A stretch of 64,000 nt of DNA from Pseudevernia furfuracea (GCA_022315425.1 JAIUPT010000042.1:2294001-2358000); one strand, 5' to 3'; positions 33,601-44,619 are shown, counted from the stretch's first letter. Numbers and translations: made by a program. The notes: generated by a model from the letters alone, not told the origin.

Positions 33601-33992
33601 GAGGTGCCGGAATGTTGCTGGCTCCGTTAGGTCAGTAGATCACGCATGGCTTCGATGTAGATATTGCGATCGTGAACAAAATCTGAGTCGTCGTGCCTCT
33701 TCATACAGCCGACAGGAGTGTTATCGGTCCCAATTGCTGGTGTAGGGAGTTAAGCTCTTTGGCTCGCAGTTTCCTGTCCGACTTTCCCAATCCAGGCTCG
33801 CCCCATTGATAGTCAAAGAAAGACAATCTCTTTTCTAAAATAAGATAGATTTCGAATGAGAATTTCTCAGTCTCCAACGTCTCATGTCCGCGTGCCATAC
33901 ACCATCCGCATTGCCGGACAAGGCCAGTGGTATTGCCAAAAGTGTCGGCTACCAGGAGCTCCGGTTTCAAAGCTCTGCGTCGGTCAGTTACT
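30657..33992. other. Long gene-poor stretch
   Basis: About 3.3 kb with no supportable gene. Frames at 30865-31446 (plus), 31435-31851 (minus, containing a (TGA)n-type microsatellite at about 31799-31815) and 32546-32878 (plus) have no motifs and no splice partners. Base composition becomes more AT-rich towards the right, which fits decayed repeat sequence. Confidence 0.4.
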
Positions 33993-34223
33993 TTACCTGC
34001 TGGCATCTACCCCGTCTCGAATGCGTTGGTGCTCAGCGAATGGAGCAGCTTGATTTGTACATACTCTAGCAGAATGCCACTCTTCTCCGCACCGATAGCA
34101 TATAAGCTGTTCGGCTGGAAAGCGCAGGTCTTCATGTCCGACGGCAGAAAAACATTGTTCTGACGAGCCAGATACGGTGCCTGCTGATTCCATGGACGAC
34201 TTGATTCCGTTTGTTGTTTGCAT
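33993..34223 (-). pseudogene. CCHC zinc-knuckle fragment, Gag-like remnant
   Basis: A minus-strand frame encodes one perfect CX2CX4HX4C knuckle (CYRCGEEWHSARVC, 34059-34100). This is the nucleic-acid-binding motif of retrotransposon Gag proteins and of some cellular RNA-binding proteins. The flanking frame is short, stops soon on both sides, and no protease, integrase or reverse transcriptase motif could be read nearby. I infer a retroelement remnant; a cellular knuckle gene fragment is the alternative. Confidence 0.4.
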
Positions 34224-34846
34224 CCTCGAGGTTACTACTGGTACCCTTGAGCTGTTGCAGGTCTGGACTGGTCCCCCACTCGAGCGTCTCCGCTTTATTG
34301 GTTAAGTTTGAAGTTGTAGCCAGACCCTCGTTGATTCTGCTTCTGTGGGGCTGACTGGGTACGGAAGGAAGGCGGTTTGTTATTAGCCTGCTGCGATGAA
34401 ATTTGTAATGCTTTCAGCACATTCATTGTCTCCGACATGCGAAGAGTTTGTCCTTAGGCTTCATCCCAGCATACTGATCTTCAGATGCGTCATCTTGAGA
34501 CTTCTCCACAAGACACCTGAAATATGATGTTCTTGCATCAATACATTCACCTGTCCTGAACATTCCTTGCTTCCCGTTCGTACACTGCACCCCTGGTCAC
34601 GTGGTCACTGATCAGCTTGCTCCAATTTTTGGAGCCTGCCGCACGATGTGCAACACTGGCCATACTCTTGTTGCCGATGATGAGAAGTCCGATCTTAGCC
34701 CTCGATAGACTCGCAGATCCTTTTTAGATCTGTCGTGAAACCAATTCGGTATCCCTTTGCCCCAAGAGTTACTATGGCGAGAATTGGGAAATTGGTATTC
34801 CTTTCCTTATGCGAAATCGATTGTTATCCTCGTGAGGCTGCCAATT

Positions 34847-35215
34847 TCAAAATAGACGAGTTCTAAGTGGCACGATGTGAGCTGCGTGAACGTTCACCTG
34901 GTCATGGAAACACTGTGTGATATAACACCAGATCTTGTCCTTAAAGGGCGTATTCTTTTCTGCTTCGTAGGCCCTTATCGCTGTCTTCTTCATGTGACTT
35001 TGAGTGATGTTAAACCTTTTTTTGAATACGCGAGAATCCTTGTAAAGTGTTAAGAGGGTCTGAATGAACGCGTCTTTCGTGTCAGATTTAAGCTTTAGTA
35101 CTCGTCTTTCTTTCTCTTTCTGTCTTCGAAGCTCTTTCTGTTCGACTCATAAATCGTTTCTTAGACTTACGATTCTCTTATTGATCTCGCGATGTTCTTT
35201 TCGATGATCGTTATC
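34847..35215 (-). pseudogene. HNH-nuclease-like gene remnant
   Basis: Minus-strand reading gives a Lys/Arg/Glu-rich coiled-coil-like stretch. Then come FKDKIWCYITQCF and VNVHAAHIVP. This resembles the core of fungal HNH-type proteins, in which a Cys-bearing strand is followed by an AAHIVP metal-site motif. One TGA lies in frame at 35147-35149. The frame stops again soon after the motif (34847), where the family normally continues, and further natural-looking pieces sit out of frame down to about 34500. The surrounding DNA is strikingly AT-rich. I read this as a mutated copy of a repeated HNH family. Confidence 0.45.
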
Positions 35216-35517
35216 AGTGATCTGACGTTGTTCGCGATCGAGATTTAATCATAACTTATATAATCTCTCTTTCTTAAGCTGAATATCGATCTTCTATATT
35301 CTTAGTTTTCGATAAGTGATTAACTCTCTCTCAAACGATATTTTAAATAGTTTTCGTTTTAAATCTGCGCGGCTTTTTTTGAGCTGTAATCGAGTGTCTT
35401 CTATGACCTTCTTAAAAGATGTTCATACGGGAATTAAGAGAGATTTTTGATTCATGACTAATTAATGAAGACAGGTCGAATATCTGAGTTTGTATTTGAA
35501 GTATATTAATGATCAGC

Positions 35518-36832
35518 TTAAAACGCAGATGATATCAGGATGAATTTAGGGGCTGATGAGTTGTCTGTAAGGAGTGAGGGTAAAAGTGTTGAGATAACAA
35601 TCTGACCGTCATATTCGTCGGCAAGCCTCAGCCTCCAAACCGCCGCATGGATAATAAAAACACAAGAAGGATTCAAGAACGATTTCCCTTCTTCATGCGA
35701 TATAGCATAGCATCTGGGCAATGGAAGAAAAGACGGAGTGGCGCTTGGCACACCGAGATAGTTGCTAGCTCGATATGAGAACTGCTCCAGAGCGTCTTAT
35801 GATGCTTTTAGTGCCATAAATGTCAAACAGGCTGATCTGATTGTTGGCAAGAGGAATGTTCTGGCAAACACAGTCGGTATATTTAGAAAGCTGCTTGAGA
35901 ACACTCAAACTACCGCCGAGCCCATTCTCTCGGAATTCCGAATCTTTGTCCATCTTATCATTGACTGCTTGAGGAAAACCAACATTTGTTTGAAGACACT
36001 CATCCTTAATCTGGGCCTTGATAAGTCCCATACGCTGATCTGCTTCAAGGTATTCACCCCAATCATGAGCGACTTGTATTTCTTATCTTCATCTAGCGCT
36101 TTGACCTCACGTCCACGACTCTTGATCCTGCCTCTCACTGTGTTAAGAGGCTCTCCACTTTCGCTGAATAGTTCCGTAGTATTTTTTCAGAAATTCCACA
36201 TCTGCCTTGCTCACGACCCTAGATCGCGAATCTTTCGCTCTTGACGCGCGTATGGAGTTCTTGGCCCTCTTTGTTCCTCGCAGCTAGTCCCTTGTTTTTG
36301 GCTGTGTCGGTCTTCTTCTGAACCGACTTTTTATGCATTTCACACACAGCACTCACTTGAACCCTATGAAGCACGATGACCGACTGCAGTCTGCGAACAA
36401 TCTTGAGTCGGATCTTGTAGTGTCATACCACATCCGTGAATTTGGCCGTTGCTTGGTGATGTTTGGTCACGCCTTTTTGGAAGACGTCATTGGGTGTATG
36501 GCAGACCAACGTCAAATACGCATCGATCGCGATATCATTGACCAATTCCCGTTGAGAAACCCCACACGAACAATTCCGCAAGGCAAGATCTTTCCTACAC
36601 CTGAAGAGTATAAGTCAATAGTTCGCAAAGAATAGGGATGTAGCTTACCAATATCTGCCGGACATAGTATGTCTACCAGAGCTGATAGGCCCATGCTCTT
36701 GTGCTCATATTGCTCGCCCTCTGCGTCTGGCGAGAGCTTCAAAGCACGTTAGCCTATGCTTCATGACACTAGTCAAACTTGAGACCAGAATTGACTTACG
36801 AACTTGGCTGTGTGTCTAAGCGCACCGGGAAC
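35518..36832. other. Degenerate coding-like fragments
   Basis: Minus-strand pieces read like protein but are scattered over frames: Lys-rich segments at 35900-36300, and a stretch (ELVNDIAIDAYLTLVC, about 36470-36530) that vaguely recalls the substrate-binding start of Ulp1-type cysteine proteases. No catalytic His or Cys can be placed, so I give no call. Confidence 0.3.
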
Positions 36833-37457
36833 TTACTGACTCTTTAGACTCAGTAAATCGAAGCCATCGCATAGATTGCTCGACTTCTCCTTAAGCCCCG
36901 CAACGTTCTTATCAGTGACCTTCGTTCTAATAAGGTCAAACGCTGCCTTCGCCTCCTCCGGATTAAAGTCAGAAACAAAGTCATAACGTTTCATATCATA
37001 CCCCTTAGGCCATCACTCAGCGAGTCCTGACAGACTGATCCATTCTTCGTCGTTCGTCAGCGCCCATGAGGCGCAGTTTCGAAGCACCGCCCGTTCTGAT
37101 CTGAAAAAGTACATATGAGAAAGAAGACGATCGGCTGAGAGACAACCGATCTAGATAAATAGAAACTAGAATCTCAAAATCAATAATACATATAGGAGCA
37201 GCTGGCTCAACCTCGGCGTCGGAATCATCGGAACCGTCGATAAGACGCCTCAGACGGCGCTCCTTGCGTCTCGCCTTCTTCGCAGCGTTGCGAAGACGTT
37301 TCGGATTGTGGACCTCGTCCGCTTCGTGCGCTCGGGAGGGGCGCCCCATCGGCGGCTTGCGGGGGTCCTCCCCGCCACCGACGACCACTTGAGGAGCCCG
37401 TGAGGTGTGAGAAGAAGCAGGAATCCGCACGTACTCCATCCGACCGGAGCTCGACAT
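36833..37457 (-). pseudogene. Broken basic-protein gene
   Basis: The ATG at 37457 starts a basic N-terminus (RLRNAAKKARRKERRLRRL) followed by an acidic DGSDDSDAE. A T-rich stretch ending in CTTTTTCAG (about 37090-37190) looks like an intron, after which natural sequence continues (RAVLRNCASWALTNDEEW). One in-frame TGA near 37016 separates it from a helical C-terminus that ends at 36833 (NPEEAKAAFDLIRTKVTDKN). I could not fit a donor in the right phase. Family unknown; it may be a mobile-element protein. Confidence 0.35.
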
Positions 37458-37688
37458 CGTTGCGAAGTGTACACGGGAGTTGATTGAGATTGAGAAGTTT
37501 ACGAGAGGGAGTGATGTGCAGGAAAGATAAAGTCCTCTGTGTCTGACTTACCTGCTTATACGTCTCTTTTATCTTTGATCTCGTCGTCAACTTCTTTTAA
37601 CGGCGGGAATAGCGAGAGTTACACATGGATTCAACGCAATGAGATGCTGCTCTTGAAGTGTTCGGATTCTTTCATATCCTCAGGTGCT

Positions 37689-38481
37689 TCAGTTTGGCCC
37701 GCGTGCTCTCGATCGCGTTTCCCCAGAATTCTTTTCGGATACGAAGAAGTCGTTTTTGCGCATCGCGGCCTCGCGGCCTTGCTCCACCACCTGCTGTTGA
37801 ATACTTTGGGGATTAGTGCTCTCGAGATCCTTCAGTGTAAGCCCCTCGTCTTTCTCGATCTTCATATCAAGAAAGTTGAGTTGCATTGACTCGAGGATAT
37901 CGCCGTCCTCGAAGGCGTCATCGTAGTCATCCTCCTCCATGTCGTAGTCTTCGGTACAATCTACTACCTTGAGCGTATCTTCTGGGGCTAGTTTCTGATA
38001 CACCTTTTGCCGAATCGTTTTTGGATTCCTAAAGATATCGATGTCCTCGAGAGAAAGACCCTCGTCCTTCTCGATTTTCAGATCCAAAAAGTTAAGCTGC
38101 ATTTCTTCAACGATATCGCCTTCCTCCTCGAACGTGTCATCATACAGCTCCTCCTCCATATCGAAATCCTCTGTACAGTCGGGCGCAATGACACTAAATT
38201 TGAGTGTCGTTGCGGAATACGTTTAGACTGAAACCTGGACGGATAATGACTTGTCGTGCTCATTCACTTCGCAAAGCTTTGCGTTGGTAGGCTCGTGCGA
38301 AGTGTTCATGAACAACAGCGTCTCAACGACCTCTTTTTAGGGACTAGGACATAGGCGCTTCATACCCGGGGAAAACAAGAGTCTCCTCACCTCTCGCTGG
38401 AGCATGATCTTCTTGACCTTGTTCAATCCCAAGAGCCAGAAAGAAGATCAGCACGGTGACGATATGATAGAGTCTCGTCAT
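37689..38481 (-). CDS. Secreted acidic tandem-repeat protein
   Basis: Exon 1 (38481-38391) begins with a clear signal peptide (MTRLYHIVTVLIFFLALG). A 58-bp intron (GTGAGG donor, TAAAAAG acceptor) joins in phase to a second coding stretch from 38332. A TAA in frame near 38222 must be removed by a further intron (a weak GTCATT donor at about 38250 fits in phase) or marks a broken gene. From 38159 the frame is open to 37689 and contains two copies of a 73-residue unit: MEEELYDDTFEEEGD..., then MEEDDYDDAFEDGD.... Each copy carries MQLNFLD(L/M)KIEKDEGL and ends with CTED(F/Y)D. The protein is very acidic. There are no Lys-Arg sites at the repeat borders, so it is unlikely to be a kexin-cleaved peptide precursor. 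I do not recognise the family. Confidence 0.5.
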
Positions 38482-39247
38482 AGTTTTGAGTATCAACAAT
38501 GGTCGGCTGAGAATTGTGACTTAGAGATAGATGCGAAAGCCGCGGGAAACTATGTAAATGGTAAATAAAAGAGAAAGATATATCTCTGAAAGTATTGCCG
38601 AAGCAGAGGAGCTACTGGGTGTACGGACATGGAAAATAGAAGATTCCAACGCTAAGTCATTGTTGATATTCATCGCTGAGCTGCTGGGTCCGGGGTCAAG
38701 CATTGACGGCAATGAGCAGACCGGTTTACCTGCTGTGAGATTCTTCCTCGGCTGCCCTCGCGTTTACCTGTTCACTCTTGATAAGAACATCTGCGTGAGA
38801 CTATGGGTGAATGCTGTGCTATTGGTATTGCAGCGTAGGGGTCAGACCTCGCTCAGCTACCCTCGTCTTCCAGGCCACTAGCCAAGCTTGTGCCACTCAT
38901 CATGCCAAACTTCTGATCGTTACTTCCTGCCTTGGCAAGGGGAGCCCGGGGCGGGAGAGGGGGTTTTCTAGGTCACCCATCCGGAGTATCGTAACGGCCC
39001 GTTTCCACCAGAATATTCTTGGTGATTTGTCGAAATTAGGACGCTTCGGTTTTCGTGAGGGGTTGCAGTCGGTTTTGACCAACACGAACCCAAATGTGCT
39101 TGCCCACCGCTGTCATCTCCTGGTAGCCGACGTGGCCAATGTCCAGTTCGAGCAGCGCCCTCTCGCTCTTGATGTTTGCATTTCGAATGCCGTATAATAT
39201 ATTTAGTGTCCTTAATTCGCACGTGACAAAGACTCAACTGGGCAACA
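38482..39247. other. Intergenic with an unassigned frame
   Basis: An ATG frame on the plus strand (38558-38881, 107 codons) starts with protein-like sequence (ISESIAEAEELLGVRTW) but has no splice partner or family. I do not call it as a gene. Confidence 0.35.
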
Positions 39248-39642
39248 TGAGGCTATACAGAACTCGTAGATGTGATTGGGCCGTCCAACGCCAGGATTCT
39301 GAGCCAACAGAGGCCTGAGCAGGCGTGTTCTCGTACCCCAGCGCTAGAAAAACTCCCATGCTTGTAGAAGCATAGACCTGGAGTGAAAAACGAAGCTATA
39401 TACATGTAGAAACGCCGTGAATACATGTAAAAACAGGTGTGGGTGGGCGGGACGAAAGAATGCTATTGCTCTGAAAGAGATCAATTCGAATGAAGAGCCA
39501 AACGCAGGTGGAATGCAGCTACTTATGCTGCTCCCAAATGAGACCTGTCCCCTGCAAAGGACACGTCTACCAAATCCATAAATAGCATGCAACCAACATG
39601 CTATACGCGAGTGCGAGATTAAGGCCCACTAACCCCCTGTCA
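39248..39642. repeat. Dispersed repeat, copy 1 (possible solo LTR)
   Basis: Starts TGAGGCTATACAGAACTCGT and ends CCCACTAACCCCCTGTCA, i.e. TG...CA ends like a long terminal repeat, about 395 bp. Diverged copies lie at about 49317 and 58595. Shared blocks include GCGCTAGAAAAACTCCCATG, GGGCGGGACGAAAGAATGCTAT, CTCTGAAAGAGAT-AATTCGAAT and GCAGCTACTTATGCTGCTC. No target-site duplication was evident, and no internal element lies between copies. Confidence 0.7.
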
Positions 39643-40304
39643 AGCCGTGCCAAGTGCCAGATAATCGACATGATCCCAGTCAGGGTTCTCATTTCCGCAT
39701 TTCAACATGTACTCCTCGCGGCGTTGGCAAAGCCACACCCGGACCTCTTTGCTATCCCTGGTCGCGATGTGGAGATATGTTGACTCCTTGGCGAATCTGG
39801 CCTCCACTGATGCATGGGGTAAAATAGGCAAAGGTATGGTTCTACCAAATCAGTGGTGAGAGCTACCGACACCAGGGGTATTTTCTATATTCGGAAACGG
39901 CTGTTAAGGATCTCCTCATTACCCAAGCACCTCTCTCAGAGCAGTCTCAAATGCGTACAAGGGGCAGCCGCAGCAGCGGCAGATGCAGAGGCGGGGGAGG
40001 AGGCGGCTGCATCTCATGTCAGCTAGCAACCTCGCATTGCGATGTACCAGCTTACCAGAGGAGCTTATGAAGCGGCCCGAAGGGCCGCTGCGGCGAGGCG
40101 GAGTCACAGGATCAGACACTACCAGCATCGTTAGCATGCTTCTTATCACCGCATCTCTTCTAGGAATCAGCTGCGCATGGCCAGCAAGTCCTCATGTGTG
40201 GGAGGGAAGTATCATACTCACTGTTGTCGTTGGTAACGTTGTTGTTGTTAGCAAAGGAAAAAAAAAGGTTAAGCTATTCAAATGATCTTTGATTGCGCGG
40301 CTCA
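39643..40304. other. Intergenic with a GC-rich hairpin
   Basis: No exon supported. At 40072-40088 a perfect 7-bp stem (GCGGCCC / GGGCCGC) closes a GAA loop. The plus-strand frame 39983-40285 overlaps it and has no motif. Confidence 0.45.
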
Positions 40305-41237
40305 TCATGACTGATGTATGAGATGAAACGACAGACACCTTGTCTCGTATGTATACGGCGTACTGTATGGTGTCAACAAGTGTTCAATTGAAACCACTGC
40401 GAAGGCCTCGAAAGAAGGCTGTACGCGAGCTGGGGCTCCGCTGGCGGGAGGCGACCTAAAGCCGCCAACTCCGCCAGCGTGTCCCCCGTCCCCTCCGTCA
40501 TCACCGCCGCCATTGCTGCCACCGCCATCTCCGCCGTTGCTGCTGCTGCCGTCGTCGCTGCCGCCGTCAGACGGCGACGAGGAGTCGGATAAAGGGGAAG
40601 GGGAGGCCAGATCAAGTGGCGGGAGTCCCGCCTAAAAACAACGTTAACATAACCGGAGCGTGATGCTAATGAACCCGAGGCACTTACCGAGAACCGCATC
40701 ACATCGTACATGCCCCGAAGGGTCTTTGACAATGTGCGAAGGGTCTTGATTTGGTTCAAGACCGCCGTCAACATATCGGGCTTCTTGTGACCGTCGAAGC
40801 GGCCCTGCACACGTTAATGTGCCGAAAGAAACTTGTCAAATCGCTTGACATAGCGCTTTAGCGCCGAAAGAGAGACATAGTCGTAGTGAGCCCGGTCTCA
40901 GCGTCGCCGCATCGAGCGGGTATATCTCACTCGAAGGCGAAAAACACCGTTTGCGACCTCACGGACCGCGGCGATCGCGGGGATCTAAAAGTACCCCAAT
41001 TAACCCATATTTTGTTTACGCTATCAATGCATTTTGAATAGGAGTACATACCGCAACACACTCGACGTTCCCCTCGACACACGTGTCACATCGCACGAGA
41101 TTGTTACCTTCGGAATCGAATCCTACGTTGCACGACCTCACGTCGTGCTCTCAGGCACGACGTGCACAACGGCAACAGCAGTTTTCGAGGAGGCGCTCAA
41201 CAGTACGAGTTGAACGGACGGCGAGAGTAACAGGAGC
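40305..41237 (-). pseudogene. Cysteine-cluster gene with three in-frame stops
   Basis: Minus-strand exons can be followed from 41237. First comes a cysteine-rich block (CCCRCARRA, then CNVG, then CDTCVEGNVEC), ending at a GTATGT donor near 41050. Then comes a helical block (IPAIAAVREVANGVFRL ... SLSALKRYVKRFDKFL). Last comes a segment with a GTAAGT/TTTTAG intron at 40632-40687, followed by an Asp/Gly/Ser-rich tail ending at 40305. TGA occurs in frame after CARRA, TGA again after MRRR, and TAA before RVQGRFDG. Cysteine spacing looks like a zinc- or treble-clef-like cluster seen in multicopy ascomycete proteins, recalled only in outline. Stops that fit CGA-to-TGA changes and the repeated family suggest a mutated repeat copy. 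Confidence 0.55.
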
Positions 41238-42272
41238 CTGTACCTATCACCCCTGAAATGAGATATATGTATGACATGAAAGGCAAAACTAGAGTGCAGC
41301 ATGAGCTTGAGCATGGCTCATCCGCGAAGGGACACGTTGAGAATAAACTCATGGAGATAAAATATCATCACGTGGTGATATCAGCAAGCTTGGTCTAATT
41401 TTGAGAAGAACCAACGGTAATTGACATCGAACACGGCATGAAATTTCAAACAAGGCAAACACAAACGTGAGAGCGTAAGAGTATGACTTGATCCGTGTCG
41501 GTGACACCAGAGATTCGATGAAAAGCTGTGAGTTTGTGGCAGGGTTTTGAGATGCTGTGATGGCGGTACATGTTAGTTGCATCATCAGGTGTAAGAAGGA
41601 TGTGTCGAAAGGATGAATGTAGAGTAATCATGTGTAGGAAGGATGTGTCGAAAGGATGAATGTAGAGTAAGCATGTGTAGGACAGGTCTATAGGAAGAAC
41701 GTGTAGGAAGAATATATAGGAAGGATAAGAGGATGGGGGTTTAAATACCGGAGAATGCTCTTCGGGGAAGGCTTCACACGGAAATAGTGAAGGCCGTCAT
41801 AATTCACGAGACTTACTAAAACCTAGTCATCAAAAAATGTCGTGAATTGCGAGAGTGAAAATGGAGAAGTGATCTTGACAAACAATGAGTGGTCTCTGGG
41901 AATGACTTAGCTGTGTCACCTAGTGAGATTTGTAAATCGTGAAAGCAGTGCTTGATGGAACTGCGGGCATTGCTGTAAGAACATTACACTGTGCTTGCGA
42001 TAGTGGCACTACATTAATCAATTGCTTGAATAGATGAATCGATTGCTTAGATAGCTAGAGTACATTACTATCACCTATAATCGACCCTCCGTCCTAACTT
42101 CTAATTATATAAGCTCAACCTCAAAGCGCCCACCTTGTTCAGTGATGTATCATTCCAAATTCACGGCGCGAACAGATGACGACATGAAGGACAAAGGGGT
42201 TTCAAGAGTTGATGAGGTCCTTCGAGGTTTGTCAGTGAGATGATCCGAGGGAACCATCAGGATAACATACCT
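41238..42272. other. Intergenic with a 43-bp tandem repeat
   Basis: No exon. Two nearly identical 43-bp units (core AGGATGTGTCGAAAGGATGAATGTAGAGTAA) lie at about 41598 and 41641, with shorter degenerate GTAGGAAGGAT units after them to about 41725. Confidence 0.65.
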
Positions 42273-43684
42273 TCAATCCTCATAATCCTTCGCGTTCTTC
42301 GCCTTCTTCGGTCTAGACTTGTAAGGTTCCCAACCCTGCGCGTCACACCACTCTCGAACATCTCGAACATTGTGGCCGTCAACGCTGGGTTTTGGTATTC
42401 TCTTTCTCCAACCCGCGAGATGCGACTTCAGGTTCGCAAAAGTCCTCCGACAGAATGGGCATTGTTGACGTTCGACGAGGACAATTTCCTCCTCGACGTC
42501 ATCCTCCGCTTCTCTCTTTTTGCCCTGGTTTCGGAGAGGTGCTGGGTATGCGTCGCGGAAGTTATTGAGGTTCTCGGGAATGGCATGTACGAAGGAGTAC
42601 CGTTGGCCTTCATAGGCAGAGATCCAATGTTCAATTAGGGAAGCCCGGAGGAACATCACGTCGCCTGGCCGCAAAGCATACTGTCTTCAAAATAGCGGAA
42701 GGATCACGTTGCCGCCGTTTGTGAAGTCTCGTGTGCAGGTCATGGCCACCATTGAAGAAAGCGAGTCGTTTTTATCGAGGTGAGGGACCACTCGAGCATT
42801 GACCAGCACAGGATGGTACGTGAAGCAAGCCCTCTCAGTTCTTTTGATGCCAGCAGAGAAGCTTCTGTCAGCCCAGTGATCCACAATCTGCTTGTTGTGT
42901 GCATATCCGGCCTTGTCGAGACCGTAATAAAGCATGCCCAACGTCTGGTGGTAAGGCGCCATCTGCTGATACCAGAGATTCACCGCGGCACCTTTCTCTG
43001 TGTCAAAGTGAGTGTCCTTGCTGATGGTTGGTTGCTGTTGTTGATGACCTTGCTGCCCAGGTAACGGTCAGTGACCGTTTTTGAGATTTAAGACTTCATG
43101 ATCATATACCGTCGGGTCCCTAGATGCCAAATGCCATGGTCCCAGTCATTTGCTTTACATTTCGCTCGTTCCTCGGCGTGATCGATGTGTCGGCTGTCAT
43201 CATCCTCTGGCATTGGAGGAGGATAGAGAGTCGCGAGAGCGGTGGTTGCCGTTGTTGGAATATCGACAAGCTCCTTGCCTCTGTCGTCCGACCACGCGAG
43301 AGGAACAGCATCTTTGATCATAGCCATCAAGAGCACCCCATTCTCGTCTACCTGCCAATCTTCGTCGCATACAGGCAAGGTTTTCTCATACCTCTCCACT
43401 TCTTCTTCGGTACTTGGCTTGTACCTGGCCTTGTCACTCACGAGCTGAGCTTCAGTGACCGGACAGATGGTAAGGCATTGTTGGTAGACCGTGTTGTAGC
43501 GCTCCACTATTCTAGCGTACCATCCATACTCTTCGGTCCATTCATGATGCAGATAGGGTCCACGCTGTTCTTCAGGATGCGGAGACGGGGTATATGCTGC
43601 ACGTGGCGCTGGGACATCAAGCGGTAGTCGAAATTTGGAAGCTGTATGGGTAAACAATGGCTCTGGTGCATTTGAAGAAGCCAT
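42273..43684 (-). pseudogene. TET/JBP-like 2-oxoglutarate/Fe(II) oxygenase with C2H2-like finger, one premature stop
   Basis: Exons 43684-43110 and 43020-42273 join in phase across an 89-bp intron (GTATAT donor, CATCAG acceptor), 1323 nt in all. The only break is TGA at 42687-42689, in frame inside the catalytic domain. Catalytic landmarks: HLD (the HxD iron ligands), GGNVILP after it, then PGDVMFLRASLIEH with the distal His, and GQRYSFVHAI with the Arg that binds 2-oxoglutarate. The layout HxD, GG-x-L/V-x-x-P, PGDV, H, G-x-R-x-S is that of the TET/JBP nucleic-acid oxygenases found in fungi. C-terminally, CPFC ... HLAG ... DGH resembles a C2H2 zinc finger. If intact, it would oxidise methylated bases, but that is inferred from family only. 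The stop could also be a sequencing error or a recent mutation. Confidence 0.65.
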
Positions 43685-44619
43685 GGTGGGTGAGAAGACT
43701 TGGTGTATCCGAGCGATAGGCTTTTCAAGAAGAAGAGTGGAGGAAGAGTGGAGGAAGATACCTGTGTAGTTGAGTCCGTGGTGTTGACTGACTAGCGTTC
43801 ATATTTATGTCCGCTAGCGGAGTTCGTGGTCCGTGGTAGGTCATTTGCTAGCCGAAGAGAGGCCGGCTATGAACACAACTCGACGTGCATGATTATCCCC
43901 TATTCGCAGTGTCTCATCACCAATGTTGAATATATATCTTATATATCTTGTATAAGTAAAATCTCTACTGAGAAGCGGCCGCTACCTCCCGTATAGCACT
44001 ACCCAGCCTGAGAAATGCGAAGGTGCATACATTCCTGGGTAGATGTTTCCTGTTTGGTAGCGAATTGGGTGACATGGCATACCTCAGGAACAGGAAGCTC
44101 ATATGCGGTCTTGTTACTCAGCTGGAACCAAGTTTTGGCTGTCTGTGAGTGAAAGGATCTTTCTGCTCTCTAAAATTGTCAGAGCGGTGTGGAACTCAAA
44201 ATTTGCAAAGGCGTCTTGGTCCATATCCTTATAGATCAATCTGCTCTTGGTCTCCTCATGCAAGAGCCTCAGCTGACACAGAAACAGCCTGACAAGGATT
44301 GCACTAATGAGCAAACGTCGAGCAAGCCGACCTAGCAATCCAGCAACTAGTCATGCAAGATTCTGCAATCAATGTAAAACACTAAAGGTGGATCACAACT
44401 ACAAGTATGTGATTCTTCGAGGTCAACGTGACGGCTGGTGAAACTTTGAAGATGTCCGCGATTGAAGTAGTGGCTACAGTGAAGCGTGGCATGACCCTTA
44501 CATGAGCCAGAGGTTTCTCAGATGATGTGCAGATCACTCATCTGAGTAGCCCAGCTCTTCACTCATATTCCACTTGCAATCAATATGTACCTCAGCCGTC
44601 TCCTTCACCATTTTGAACT
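43685..44619. other. Gap between oxygenase and helicase
   Basis: About 0.9 kb with no supported exon. A minus-strand frame at 44114-44338 reads like protein (ARRLLISAILVRLFLCQL) but starts with TTG and has no partner. It should include the promoter of the oxygenase gene near 43690. Confidence 0.4.

Noticed and set aside
36420..36560. Possible Ulp1-type protease (ELVNDIAIDAYL)
   Set aside because: Similarity is slight and no catalytic His-Asp-Cys could be placed.
37689..38481. Kexin-processed peptide precursor (RiPP-like)
   Set aside because: The repeats lack Lys-Arg cleavage sites at their borders and are too long for that class.
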